A stretch of 64,000 bases of DNA from Loripinus fragilis (lineage: Eukaryota; Mollusca; Bivalvia; Lucinida; Lucinidae), in assembly GCA_964019695.1 (NCBI GenBank), contig OZ026531.1:5403701-5467700 (forward strand). The letters are read 5' to 3'. Positions 10,911 through 21,535 of the stretch are shown here, in pieces. Position 1 is the stretch's first letter. Each line of letters starts with the position of its first letter. A program made the position numbers and the translations under genes. The notes beneath the pieces were generated by a model. That model saw nothing but the letters and a program-made list of their open reading frames with translations, searched no databases and was not told where the DNA came from.

Positions 10911-11079
10911 GCGGCAAAATTTGAAATTGTCGTCTGCTGCAAATTGTAGGTGGCGCTTTAAGGGTTAATTACAAAAGACCACAACTTAAAAGGTGTTCCT
11001 CAGAACGCAATTTGGTAGTATCTAGCCCTTAAAGCGCCACCTATAATTTGCAGCAGAGGACAATTTCAAATCTTGCCGC
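10911..11079. repeat. Inverted repeat with 57-bp arms
   Basis: The left arm (10,911-10,967) includes GCGGCAAAATTTGAAATTGT and GGTGGCGCTTTAAGGG. The right arm (11,024-11,079) is its reverse complement with few mismatches. The loop is 56 bp. The outer CGTCTGCTG word recurs near 11,170 and across the window, which links it to the GTCGTCTGCTG MITE family. Confidence 0.7.
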
Positions 11080-11856
11080 TTTTTCAAACATGATATATGC
11101 TGGCAGACGATTCTCATGTAATATTATGCCTTATCTTTTCAGAAAATTAGGAAAAATGTTTCAAAATTTGTCGTCTGCTGCAGTCGTGATTGACGTTTTA
11201 AGGGTTAACGATAATTCTCATGAGTGAGGGCCTTTGCGATGACAGCCTGTTCCGTGTGGTTTCACCAGCCATTTCCTTCCATTTAATGTTTTGGTAGCCC
11301 AAGAACCAGTGTACCGAACATCGCTTTCAACATTATTTAAGTCATATTCATATGTACTATTCAAACAAAAGAACAACACGCAGGGTACTTGGTAAAATGG
11401 CATCTATAAGAAGGCTAAGCTCAGATACAGCGGCGCTGATATGCCAGCAGTGTCCGCAATAAGTTGCCAGGATGGGGAATTTTCGCCGTTTTAGCTTCTG
11501 TCAGTCTGGGTCCAAGCTGTTTGTATAGGTAATCGGAAGACATCAGAAGAAGATTAACAAGGAAAAAGTTCATTATTTTGCACAGTTTTACTTCTGACTG
11601 GCTTGAGCTGTTTGGTTTTAGGTCAAACGAACTTTTAGCCTGAGTTTTTACGAACTTTTGTCGTAGTACAGACCTTGACCAAGACTCGATACAAACAAAC
11701 ACCTGCAGGTGCAGACGCTCGTAAAATAGTCTAGACGTTCATAGTTAAACCCAGTACATAATGCAAGTGTGCACATTAACACGGGTGGTTCATGTACCAC
11801 AGTGTCAGGTTTTCGTGGTGCGAATTGGGGATTTTAGCATCACATGATAATCACAT
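11080..11856. other. Non-coding, MITE crumbs
   Basis: Fragments of the GTCGTCTGCTG family occur at about 11,170 (GTCGTCTGCTGCAGTCGTG) and 11,498-11,550 (GTCTGGGTCCAAGCTGTTTG). No gene is seen. Confidence 0.4.
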
Positions 11857-12150
11857 GATCCAGAGGGGTGGGGGGGGGGGGCAGGGGGTCCAGACCCACC
11901 TTGGAAAATCACAAACATATTTTTGTTTAGCAATACTGGTCTGGATCACCTCGAAAATAACAAAACTACCAAGGCAGCATTCATTGTCGGGCTTTCATCG
12001 CCCGCTAGCGAAACGCCATTTAAATGGCGTTTCGCTGGTGGGCCGATGATGGCCCGTATTTAGTGTTATATGGACCCTCTGCCCTCCCCTCATTAACTTA
12101 AAAAAACTTGTCCGAGTTGGATCCCCTCTGACAATACTTTCTGGATCCGC
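11857..12150. repeat. GGATCCAGAG MITE with central 30-bp palindrome
   Basis: The left end GATCCAGAGGGG is opposed by the right end CCCCTCTGACAATACTTTCTGGATC. The order of blocks (GGGGTCCAGACC, AAAATCACAAA, GGTCTGGATC, GGCCC, TGGACCCTC) matches the copy at 42,272-42,523. The centre, 12,007-12,036, is a perfect 30-bp palindrome (AGCGAAACGCCATTT and its complement). A non-autonomous TIR element. Confidence 0.7.
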
Positions 12151-12261
12151 GCATGCATCATCAGCGTGGTTAAGAATTAGATTCGGAATTTGATATCCTC
12201 GTGCAACTTCGATAATATATCTTAAAGGCATATTTTATTATTGCTTAACTTTTTCCTTCCT

Positions 12262-12971
12262 AGTTGCGACAATTGTCGTCTGCTGACAGCCTTTGCAAAC
12301 AGTTTGGACCCAGATCAGAACGATCAGGACCAACTAAACGTCGGTCCTGAATTTGGATTCGAGGCGTTTAACAATCTGATAGTGTTCCGTAAAGAAAATT
12401 TAGATTTTTTTTTTGAAAAATCACGGTCAGCAGAAAACAATAAAATGATAATGAAAAATGGAATTATAGCTTATACATTGCTGATTTACAATGCCAAGAT
12501 TGACAGCTGTGGAACATTGCAGTTGTACGGTAGAAATCCAGATACATAATTATTACCAATACTAACAAAAATGGACTGATAATATTTTAAAAATAAGTAA
12601 GCTACTTAAAATTAAACTAAACTTTTAGTCGGCAGTAGATTTACAAATGCTTAAACTTAAAACGATTTTTATGAAATATTAAGCAATTTTTGGTTTCTGA
12701 AAGGAGCAGTGCAATTGGAAATTTTCGTCTGCTGCTATTCATATCCCTTCCCCTTCTTACGTTGAGGTTTGTCGAATGATGGTATTTTCGTAAACAGTTT
12801 GGACCAACGTCGGTCCTGATCTGGATACAAGCTGTTGGACACATTGGTGGTGTTCCCGAAAGATTAAAAATGAAAAAAAGTCTGCAAAACATGAAAAATT
12901 ACCCTGCATGCAAAGAGATAAGAAGCAATGAATTTTAAAATCGTCGTCTGCTACTTCTTCTATGTAGACGA
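12262..12971. repeat. GTCGTCTGCTG MITE family fragments
   Basis: At 12,272 the sequence reads GTCGTCTGCTGACAGCC, then CAAACAGTTTGGACCCAGAT. At 12,795-12,835 it reads AAACAGTTTGGACCAACGTC and CGGTCCTGATCTGGATACAA. At 12,944 another GTCGTCTGCT ends the tract. These look like two or more overlapping, eroded copies. Confidence 0.5.
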
Positions 12972-13113
12972 TCTTACATGAGTGCTCATGTTTTATTGCA
13001 TTTTAAAAACGAGTTGGGAAAAGGATATAAAATGCGAGGCTTGCCAGGCATTTTATCTCTTTTTCGCAACGAGTTTAATAAATTTAATAATACAGGAGCA
13101 CGGGTGTTAGATT
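12972..13113. repeat. Palindromic MITE, copy 2
   Basis: A diverged copy of the 514-653 element, with ACATGAGTGCTCATG at one end and AATACAGGAGCACGGGTGTT at the other. The shared core is ATGCGAGGCTTGCCAGGCAT. The arms pair imperfectly. Confidence 0.55.
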
Positions 13114-13789
13114 CTATTTGTCATATGATATTAAAAGTATTTTTTATCATATTTTTGGCGTGGAAACATTAGGGTTTGCCATATGCGTGACGTTAAAAGC
13201 GTCATTTCATAGCGTTTCCCGTTTATCTGTAAACTACTAGTGGTTTATCGATTTTAATGCATTGCGTATGATAAATGGCGCTTCAAATACTACATGCAGA
13301 ATCAATTAAATATAAAACGGACACCTACTTGGAACGAAACCCAGATGAAATCAAGTCGGAAGCAGACGGACACACTTCTAATCCTTTCCACCCACCCCAA
13401 CTCCAAGACAGAAACTGCAGCCTGCACCGCTGGGTGGAAAAAGTTGCAATGCGAAGATAACGATTGTCTTCACAGTTTGGGGTTTATCGAGCCAGACGAC
13501 ACTCACCGAAGCGATCCACCCGTCAGCACTTAGAGATCTCAATCTGTTGACAAAGGCCTAATTATGTAAATTCCATCGAAAAAGCCTAATCGTCAAAAGC
13601 TTGTACCGTTAGAGTCGACAATTTAGCCCGTTGGGGAGTAACGGTCGTACGGTACATTAGCCAAGCCAATACCTGGTTTTACCAGTACCGAAAAGTCATA
13701 TGGACAAGCAGCTTGGAGTCAAAGGCCGCATGTCACGCGCCACAACGTCAACTGGTGGTACCATAATTAGTGCTGCGTTACGTCAAGCG
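13114..13789. other. No recognisable feature
   Basis: Non-coding. Two overlapping short frames at 13,275-13,533 show no domain motif. Confidence 0.4.
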
Positions 13790-14128
13790 TGGTACATATC
13801 GCTCAGTGTTTAGCGTTCTTGCCTCTCATGCTAGAGGTCCCAGGTTCGATCCCCGCTCGCGGCTAGGAAAATTCCCGGGTGTTCGAATCCGCTTTCCCTA
13901 GTGTCATTTGCAAGTCTGGTGACACTAGATATGTGCGCCGTTCTTCGGATCGGGACGTTAACTGAGGGAAAGTCACCCCTTGTGCAGGTTAAGGAACCCT
14001 ACGGTAATTTAGATATGGTTGCTTGTAGGCCTTCATCCTGCAACCCGGAGTGTACAAAGTGCACATGTCGATAATGCTCGCGAGGGCGCCAGGCAGTATG
14101 ATAGAGAAAGAATAAAAAGAAAGAAGAC
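13790..14128 (+). mobile_element. tRNA-derived SINE (family S2)
   Basis: The tRNA-like head has GCTCAGTGTTTAGCG (A box region) and GGTTCGATCCCCG (B box). The body contains TCTTCGGATCGGGACGTTAA, a block common in molluscan SINEs, then AATGCTCGCGAGGGCGCCAG and an A-rich (AGAAAGAATAAAAAGAAAG) tail. Length is about 340 bp. It appears full length in the plus orientation. It encodes no protein and would depend on a partner LINE. Confidence 0.8.
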
Positions 14129-14741
14129 AACGTATCCGACGTACGAACGTTTCTGCAACGCTATATAAACTTTCTCTCCACCAGTACTACTTGTCATCTG
14201 CTGACAACCTTTAAGAAATAGTTTTGATCCATATCAGGATCGACAAAAGGATCCAAATTTCGTAATTCTGGTGAAATAAATTGGAAAGATTTGATAAAAA
14301 CACGTTAATTTTGAAGGCTGCACCCCGAAAAAAAGAAAAAAAAGTAAAATAAATAAGTAAATTATGGCGACGATAAACATGCAAGTTTTTATTCAGTATG
14401 CAAAGAGATTCTAGAGAGTTGTATACTAAGACGAAGACTCAGAAGAAACTGCGAAAAAGGGCAGGCACGTTAGAACTTTCGCTGATGACATATACACATT
14501 ATGGATGTTGATGAATGATTTGGACCAAATGTTTGACCTGCTGGCCCAATAATAGATCATTCCGATAAACTACATGCATATGTATGTACTCGCAAAACTA
14601 GGTAAAGTATACGTAGCAAATAGGTCATGGGCCATTAATACCCGAGGCTGATATAGGTACACAACATCACTACAATACGTGATCAGGTGTTTCAAAATAC
14701 GTCAGCACATTTCGTATTTTGATAAACAAACAGTATAGAAT
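14129..14741. other. Non-coding, one MITE crumb
   Basis: Around 14,190-14,245 the words GTCATCTGCTGACAACC and CATATCAGGATCGAC recall the GTCGTCTGCTG family. Otherwise featureless. Confidence 0.4.
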
Positions 14742-15210
<469 letters not shown>

Positions 15211-15330
15211 CAGTTGGTTGAGCGTCCGATAGCGGGGAAGAAATGTCGTGCATTAGAATCCCGACCGCGCCACTCCAAAGGTGTATCGAACTACATTTCC
15301 TGCACACCGGATAAAGATATCTAAGATTTT
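15211..15330 (+). mobile_element. Possible degraded SINE head
   Basis: CAGTTGGTTGAGCGTCCGAT directly follows the microsatellite and resembles an A-box region. GCATTAGAATCCCGACC could be a decayed B box. No body is delimited. Confidence 0.35.
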
Positions 15331-15901
15331 ACCCTGGGATAGAAAATTTTATCTCGCCCATGTTATCCTACCCAGGCTGTCACGTGAGGGCTCTGTACAT
15401 TGGTTGTACATGTATTGGAATTAACGCACATGGTCGTCAAGTAACGTCATTGTTATGTAAAAGTGGCGTCATCATGTCATGTCCCATCTCAGCGTATTCA
15501 GGAACTTCTGGGGACCCTTTTATTCGACATTAAATACGGTATTTATGGTGAGCAAGAAAAAGAATCCATTAACCGTTTGAGGATGGGATAGAAAAATCAG
15601 ATGATGGATTCTTATAGTATCAGCTCTGAAATACTCCCTGTATACACTCTGTTTAAGGCACTGTTATAGCAGCGCTTCCGAAGTGCTGATTGTTTCAAAA
15701 TGTAATAAATTGTAAAATTGTGAAATTTAGAAAGATTTGCTGGTCATTGACAACCTAAACCAAAATGGCAACTGTCTCTTGGCTAACCAAAAGGAGTTCC
15801 GTTTGATGAGTATGTGTCGTCAATCGCATATAAATCTAAAATGCAGAACTAATGAACACACAAATTAAGAGGTGAGCGTTGTTTTACTTTATTTATTTGC
15901 T
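15331..15901. other. No recognisable feature
   Basis: Non-coding. GGGATAGAAAATTTTATC at about 15,340 and GGGATAGAAAAATC at about 15,575 are loosely alike and may be ends of an eroded repeat. Confidence 0.4.
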
Positions 15902-15905
15902 TTAA

Positions 15906-16271
15906 AGAGACTAAGTCTGCAACTATGAACATTTTTCGAATTTTTTTATTTTCTTTTTAAATCATTTGTAAAAGTAGAAATAAGTTATGTTTTCACAATA
16001 AATCTGTTCACTATAGCTGAAAACTGCACGGAAAAGTAAATTATCTTATAAAACAGGTGTGTTTTTCTCTTGTTGGTAATTATTTGCGTCCCTCCAATAA
16101 TTATAGACAGTTCATTTTAGCTTAAAAGCTGCTGTTTTGATACTGATAATTTGTTAAGATTTACGAAATTGGTAAAATGTATACATGAATTTTAGTTTTT
16201 TTACTGTGTTCTTGAAAAATAGAAACATTAGTTCTAAAATTAAAAGATCAAAAGTTACAGACCATGCAGCT
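15906..16271 (+). mobile_element. TTAA-flanked MITE, copy 1
   Basis: TTAA lies on both sides (15,902-15,905 and 16,272-16,275). The ends AGAGACTAAGTCTGCAACT and, reversed, AGCTGCATGGTCTGTAACT are imperfect TIRs matching at about 12 of 19 positions. The interior has GAAAACTGCACGGAAAAG, CGTCCCTCCAATAATTATAG and GATTTACGAAATTGG, shared with copies at 18,288 and 36,893. There is no ORF. The TTAA target fits a piggyBac-like or similar driver, which is inference. Confidence 0.8.
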
Positions 16272-16275
16272 TTAA

Positions 16276-17130
16276 GTACGTGTGTTACTGTTTCTGATCA
16301 CAGACAGTTTTTGTTTTTAATTCTGATTGCTGTTTTTCAGTGAACAACGTCATATGATATGTCTTCACGTTTTATAACACATTCCCGCATTGTCACAGAC
16401 ACGAAGCACTCTAGCACGTATCGTCAGGTCTCGCGAGAATGCAAATTCCCGTGTTATTGTAACGTCATACTGACATCTAGACTGGTTCTCTCCCCTACAC
16501 TGGCTATTGTAGGGACAGGTCATCGATAAATCAAACGGGCAGAAATCTGCCCGTTTCACGGAATGTCACGGAGCTAGCCGACAACTCGGAACAGGTTTAA
16601 AATTTCCATACAGGCTACAGAAAAAAGCTTATTGGTTTTTCTTTTAAATATCTCTTTATCATTTTCCTTTCTATGACGTTTATCGAGTTTGTAACGCTGC
16701 ATTTAAACGTCATTTTAACTTGTTATTGTGTTGGCATGGTTTTCGTGACGTCAACGTCACCGTTAACGTTGGGATTCGTTGGCGGAGGCAGTCATGTTTC
16801 TGTGGTTGTCTTGTCAACTTAACGATTTGTAATACAACTTATGATTGGCCGACCAATCACAGCCCACCTAACATTATACATGACCAGTTGTTAATTTGAA
16901 CAACTCGGAACCAGTTTAACTGACATCATCCATGACGACGTAGCATTTTCTATTCTATTCCTGGTTAACCCTTTGTATTCGGGAAACCCCTAAATGAGTA
17001 CTTTTGCAAACAGTGGAGACCTAGATGAAATGCAGCATTTCACTAGAGTCTACACTGTTTGTTCAGGTAAAAAAAATCTTCAGACAAAAAATGCGTTTTT
17101 AGAAAAGTGTAACCTGACACCCCTAGAATC
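16276..17130. other. Non-coding, one strong hairpin
   Basis: A minus-strand frame at 16,365-16,559 (Cys-rich, 64 codons) has no family match that I know. 16,533-16,556 is an 11-bp perfect stem (AAACGGGCAGA / TCTGCCCGTTT) with a 2-nt loop. Around 17,000 TTTGCAAACAGTGGAGACC is a GTCGTCTGCTG-family crumb. Confidence 0.4.
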
Positions 17131-17229
17131 CATACATACATACATACATACATACATACATACATACATACATACATACATACATACATACATACATACA
17201 TACATACATACATACATACATACATACAT
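17131..17229. repeat. TACA microsatellite
   Basis: Pure (TACA)n of about 99 bp, directly abutting the SINE head at 17,231. Open frames on both strands ([16 protein letters not shown]) are artefacts. Confidence 0.97.
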
Positions 17230-17230
17230 T

Positions 17231-17547
17231 AGGGAGCGCAGTGTGGGTCAGTGGTATAGTGCTTGACTCGAGACCGAGGGGTTGCGGGTTCGATCCTCAC
17301 TGGCGTCCTTAAGTAAAAGTAAGAAGGGCGGCAAAGATCAGAAATCGATACAATCAAGTACCACATCTGACCCAGGATACCACATGTGAAAGTAAAATAA
17401 CAAACAATTAAACATCACAAACAAGAGCCAAGAGGGTATCCCTTAATCCTAGCATAGTACTGGTTCAACACAGGAAGACCCGTCCCGACATAACTTAAAA
17501 ATGCTGACTGGGACGTATAGAATCAAATCAAACAAACAATCAAAATC
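17231..17547 (+). mobile_element. tRNA-derived SINE (family S1), interrupted
   Basis: The head GGGTCAGTGGTATAGTGCTT with GACTCGAGACCGAGGGG and B box GGTTCGATCC matches the copy at 7,917-8,110. After GGCGTCCTT the SINE stops at about 17,309. It resumes at about 17,447 with TCCTAGCATAGTACTGGTTC and runs to GGGACGTATAGAATC plus an AAAC-rich tail. The gap holds a retroelement tail listed separately. Confidence 0.85.
17310..17446 (-). mobile_element. Retroelement tail B, 5'-truncated, inside the SINE
   Basis: On the minus strand it ends ...GTATCCTGGGTCAGATGTGG, then TGATTGTATCGATTTCTGAT and CTTTGC...CTTACTTTTACTT. This matches the 3' terminal region of the tail B elements at 19,934-20,628, 42,540-43,090 and 50,629-50,722. 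Only about 137 bp was copied, typical of 5'-truncated reverse transcription. Confidence 0.75.
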
Positions 17548-17657
17548 ATACATACATAAACAAAACAATCAGCTCTCTCTCAGCGAGATGATATCCCGAC
17601 TTGAAACAGGGCACATAGAAGTGCATCACAACTGTATCGCAAAATAAAGATCAAAAC

Positions 17658-17678
17658 AACACACACACACACACACAC

Positions 17679-17712
<34 letters not shown>
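17658..17712. repeat. CA/CG microsatellite
   Basis: (CA)n with a central (CG)n patch. Minus-strand Val/Cys frames across it are artefacts. Confidence 0.95.
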
Positions 17713-18083
17713 TGGAAGCAACGACAAGAAAATAACCAACAAAAGCAGAGCATCTGTCGTATAACGGATAGCATTGGCATTCAACGGGATTGCGGTGACT
17801 TTAATATATTTAATGACCAAACGCCCTAGCTCGTGTTGTTTTACAAACGCAATACACTGTTGAGTTCGTAACTTATTCAAAATATAACGATGGTTTTCCC
17901 AAATCAAATGAGTTCATCCTTATGACGTAAGGAATATGACCCTCAATCAACAGACAACCAGAGCTTAAAACAGTGCTTAAGTCGATCCAAAGTCAAGCTT
18001 GATGTACCAACGTTTTAAGGTGAGCACATATTGAATTTAGGGAGGAAATCAAGCTTTATTTTTTTGAGGTACACAGACTGTTA
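17713..18083. other. No recognisable feature
   Basis: Non-coding up to the TA at 18,082-18,083 that flanks the mariner. Confidence 0.4.
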
Positions 18084-18287
18084 CGAGGGACGTTCATTTA
18101 ATAACGGCACTTTTTCGCCCCATTACCTCATGGCTGTATTTTTTTTTTAGAAATTGTACATATTTCATTGGGGAGTGGTTTCAGATAATGGAACGAAATT
18201 TTGTTTAAATCCGTTCACTTTTCAAAAGTTATTGAAAGTACAAACATACGCAGTCGTAATACACTGGCTAAAATAGTGTTAGCTTAA

Positions 18288-18654
18288 AGAGACTAAGTCT
18301 GCGACTATGAACATTTTTCGATTTTTTTTTATTTTGTTTTTAAATCATTTGTAAAAGTAGAATTAAGTTATGTTTTCGCAATAAATCTGTTCACTATAGC
18401 TGAAAACTGCACGGAAAAGTGAATTATCTTATAAAACAGGTGTGATTTTCTCTTGTTGGTAAATATTTGCGTCCCTCCAATAATTATAGACAGTTAATTT
18501 TAACATGAATACTGTTGTTTTGACACTGATAATTTGTTAAGATTTACGAAATTGGTAAAATGTATACCGCAATTTTAGTTTTTTTACTGTGTTCTTGAAA
18601 AATAGAACCATTAGTTCTAAAATTAAAAGATCAAAAGTTACAGATTATGCAGCT
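18288..18654 (+). mobile_element. TTAA-flanked MITE, copy 2
   Basis: Same family and orientation as 15,906-16,271, flanked by TTAA at 18,284-18,287 and 18,655-18,658. It lies between the mariner left TIR and the mariner start codon. Confidence 0.8.
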
Positions 18655-18860
18655 TTAATGAAAACTCAAGTAGATTTTGAATTAAAGACCAATATTAAAT
18701 GTCGCATTAATCAGAACATTTCAGGTTCACAGACATGAGGACTTGTCCATAACGAATGGCATAGTTTCATCTAAGATTTATGATAAACGGGACGATTTTA
18801 ATTTTCAAATAATAAATTTTCCATTTCTAGATGGAGATGTTCCTCGCTCCCCTTCCTATA

Positions 18861-19863
18861 CCCCGGCATCCAATTTAGGTTACCTTGCACCCCAGGACAA
18901 TTTTTCATGGATTGGGACCCCCTGAATGCGAAAAGAAGTTGTCCAAAAAATCGTACGGGCTATGTGAAAAGGCATGGCTTCAATGGCAACCCAGAGCGGA
19001 TTTGAGAATTGGGGTATGCCAACAAAATTCCTCATGTCTCAGCTGTTACTTATCATAGACTACTAAACTTAAAACCAAATTAAAGCTAAGGCATAGGTCT
19101 ATTATCCCCTTGTTGCATATGCAAATTATCTAATTTGCATATTCATAAATATTTATGAAAATATTAAAATGTAATTCACGAATAGTGGTATACATACAAT
19201 ATCAATAATATCTCAGCTGCTTTTAGCCATGTATTACTAAGATTTGTACTTAATTGAAGCTAAGACACAAGTATTTCAGGCAATTAATCATATTTGCATA
19301 ATTTGCGTATTCATGATTATTAATAAAAATGCTAAAAATAAGGGAAGCCGTTATAAGTATAAATAGGCTGATTTCATCCCATTGTTGTCGATGTTGCATG
19401 TTTTAATATGATCAAAGTTACAATTAGACAAGTCCATTCATGCAGTGGTCCTATATGAATATTATCTCATTTGCATATTCATGAAAATACACTAAAACTT
19501 AAAAAAATGAGGAAAAATCACGTAAAAACTATAAGCCTAGAGGAGGGGTTGAGGTAAATCTACCCTGCACCCATAGGGCCTTTCAAATTCATTCTTAATT
19601 GTTAAGTGGGACAATCTGAATGCGAAACGAAGTTCTCCTTAAAACATTTTATTATGGGATATGTGAAAATGTATGGTTTACATGGCAACCATTTATATGA
19701 TTCTCAAGAATGGGGGTAGGCCTACAAGTTCAATCATCTCTAGAATTCTACTTATTATAAAACACTTAAATTGGTGTCAAATCAAAGCTTAGGCACATGT
19801 CTTTTTTCCTGTGGTCAAATATTTAAATCATCATAAAATAACATCTAAATTGGGTGCCGGGGT
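18861..19863 (+). mobile_element. Element X, copy 1 (about 1 kb, TIR)
   Basis: The left end CCCCGGCATCCAATTTAGG is matched by the reverse complement of the right end (CCCCGGCACCCAATTTAG). It splits the retroelement ORF exactly between FLDGDVPRSPSY and GVYISQ. Inside, a block of about 695 bp is repeated: CTGAATGCGAAACGAAGTT-like words at about 18,922 and 19,617, and CTAATTTGCATATTCAT-like words at 19,130 and 19,465. There is no coding signal. A second copy lies on the minus strand at 52,523-53,140. Confidence 0.75.
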
Positions 19864-19933
19864 TCTAAGGTGTATATATTTCCCAACTTATTCGTTTTGC
19901 GAGAGTGTATTCTAATGTTGATGACTTCAACAA

Positions 19934-20628
19934 CATATGTAAAAAAGAGGGAAATGATCAGGAATTGATACAATAAAGCACCACACCTGACCCAGGATAC
20001 CAATGGGAAAGTAACAAACTCACAACTAGGCATCACAATGAGAGCCAAGAGGTCAACCCTTTCCCAGCAGGTGACCACAAGGCAACAATAAACAAACGCG
20101 CACAAAAGCATAACAAGCACGAGGCAGAAATAACATGAATGATCCACAAAAGAAGTACCACCTTGGAAGGGTCAGTAAAGAGATTTTACTGGAAGGCTTA
20201 AACCGGTTTAACGGCGCAAACCTTATCCTTAGTTCAGATGTGGATCAAGACGCATAGGTGTTTGGTTTGCATGAAAAACCCCTTACTTATCAATACTTCA
20301 TCTCCTAGAACATATAAATTAAGACATAAAAAGGAGATTAAGCAAAGATAAGGACTCAACAGTAAATAAAACTGAATACCGAAGCAAAAGAAATCCAACA
20401 AGTAAACCCGGGTGGGCCTGACAACAGCCATAGCATCAGGCCCCTACAATCTCATCAATAGATAAGTCTTTAAGTGGGAACCGTCATAGAGGCTGAAGTC
20501 CAACCCACGGGCGTGTAATTAAAGAGGAAAGCAAAGTTGCCAACCGTGATTGGGTTGACCACCAAGCATGCAGTCTGTTGCAGTATATTAATGTAATCGC
20601 CAATCTTTTTATAAACCTATTTTGGACT
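19934..20628 (-). mobile_element. Retroelement tail B with last RT codons, 5'-truncated
   Basis: On the minus strand the 5' end still encodes YKKIGDYINILQQTACLVVN followed by PITVGNFAFLFNYTPVG and a stop. This is the same C-terminus type as the tail A element but a different family. About 550 bp of 3' non-coding sequence follows (GGGCCTGATGCTATGG, CTGTTGAGTCCTTATCTTTG, AAACCGGTTTAAGCC, GGTATCCTGGGTCAGG) and ends near ATTCCTGATCATTTCCCTC. It interrupts the plus-strand tail A element just after its VDDFNN codons. Confidence 0.75.
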
Positions 20629-21535
20629 GCTAAGTTAAAGATATCTTAAAATTCTGAAGGCATTTCTAAATTCTACCAAAGTCACTCAGTGTTAATTGTT
20701 AAATACAATATTGGTTTAAAACTCTTCTGCACCAGGGCATATGAGAAACTATGTTTTATGGTGATTTAGTTTATAAATTCAAAAGGATTGTTGGAAATCC
20801 TAATTTAAATGATCAATTCAAAAAGATTATCAAACGTTATAAAAAAGTTGAATATAACTTGGATATCATGCGACAGTCCGCATGCCTGGTTGTAAACCCA
20901 TTCAGGTTTATAGCTATGTGTTCCTCTTTAATTGCACGACTGTGGGCCAGGTATCAGACTCAATGACAGCTCTGACGTAAAGCTTCAATCGGTGGGTTGG
21001 TGCCTGGTGATTGGGTGTAGCTGGGCTTCCGTGGCTCATTTTGTGGTTTACTTTAGCTCTGGCTATCTCTGAGTCGTAAACCCTTTTCTCTGTTTCATCA
21101 TAGTTCGTTGATTGGATTATATTGTTTCTCTATGATGATACATTGCAATAGTTAGAAATCATCCATGCGAGCTTAACATTATTTTTGCTTCAACAACAAC
21201 AGAATCTACGGCAAAGATTTGGTACCAGTTAAATGCTCACCCCCTCCCCCCCACCCGAGTGGCTTTGGCTGCTGTCCTACCGAAGGCGGTGGTTCTCTTG
21301 TTGTTGATTCGTTGTTGATTGCTTCTCTTATTGTTCTATGTTTTGTTGTGCGTTAATTTGTGTCCATTCTAGCTTTGCAAGCATATTGATGGGGAAGAGA
21401 GAGCTAGTTGCTTTGCTCTGTTTGTTTTCCTGGTGTCTCGTGATTGATGTGTGGCTCTTCCTCACGATGCCACGGGTTTGTCTGCAGTTTGTGATTGTGG
21501 TATTTCCTGATATACTCATTTACTATATTTAATGG

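Larger units (their letters stand above)
18738..21527 (+). mobile_element. Penelope/Naiad-like retroelement (tail A), 5'-truncated, with two insertions
   Basis: Coding blocks appear in order. ITNGIVSSKIYDKRDDFNFQ is at 18,752-18,811 and FLDGDVPRSPSY ends at 18,860. GVYISQLIRFARVYSNVDDF is at about 19,869-19,930, and FYGDLVYKFKRIVGNPN is at 20,752. RQSACLVVNP is near 20,890. Together they follow the minus-strand copy at 46,930-48,924. The gaps are element X (18,861-19,863) and a tail B fragment (19,934-20,628). About 570 bp of 3' non-coding sequence ends in GTGGTATTTCCTGATATACT. The 5' two thirds of the ORF is missing. An in-frame TGA at 20,742 replaces a serine codon kept in the other copy. 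It interrupts the mariner transposase gene. Confidence 0.75.

Noticed and set aside
16533..16556. Histone-type 3' stem-loop
   Set aside because: The stem is AAACGGGCAGA with a 2-nt loop. It lacks the GGCTCTTTTCAGAGCC pattern and no histone gene lies nearby.
16365..16559. Small Cys-rich protein on the minus strand
   Set aside because: No signal peptide or conserved Cys spacing that I recognise. It is a short frame in non-coding sequence.
16994..17266. Open frames on both strands over the TACA repeat
   Set aside because: Low-complexity artefacts of a tetranucleotide repeat.
20742..20744. In-frame TGA in the retroelement as a selenocysteine codon
   Set aside because: Some Naiad-type elements are reported to use selenocysteine, but the other copy has a serine codon (TCA) here and the gene is otherwise broken. 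A point mutation is simpler.
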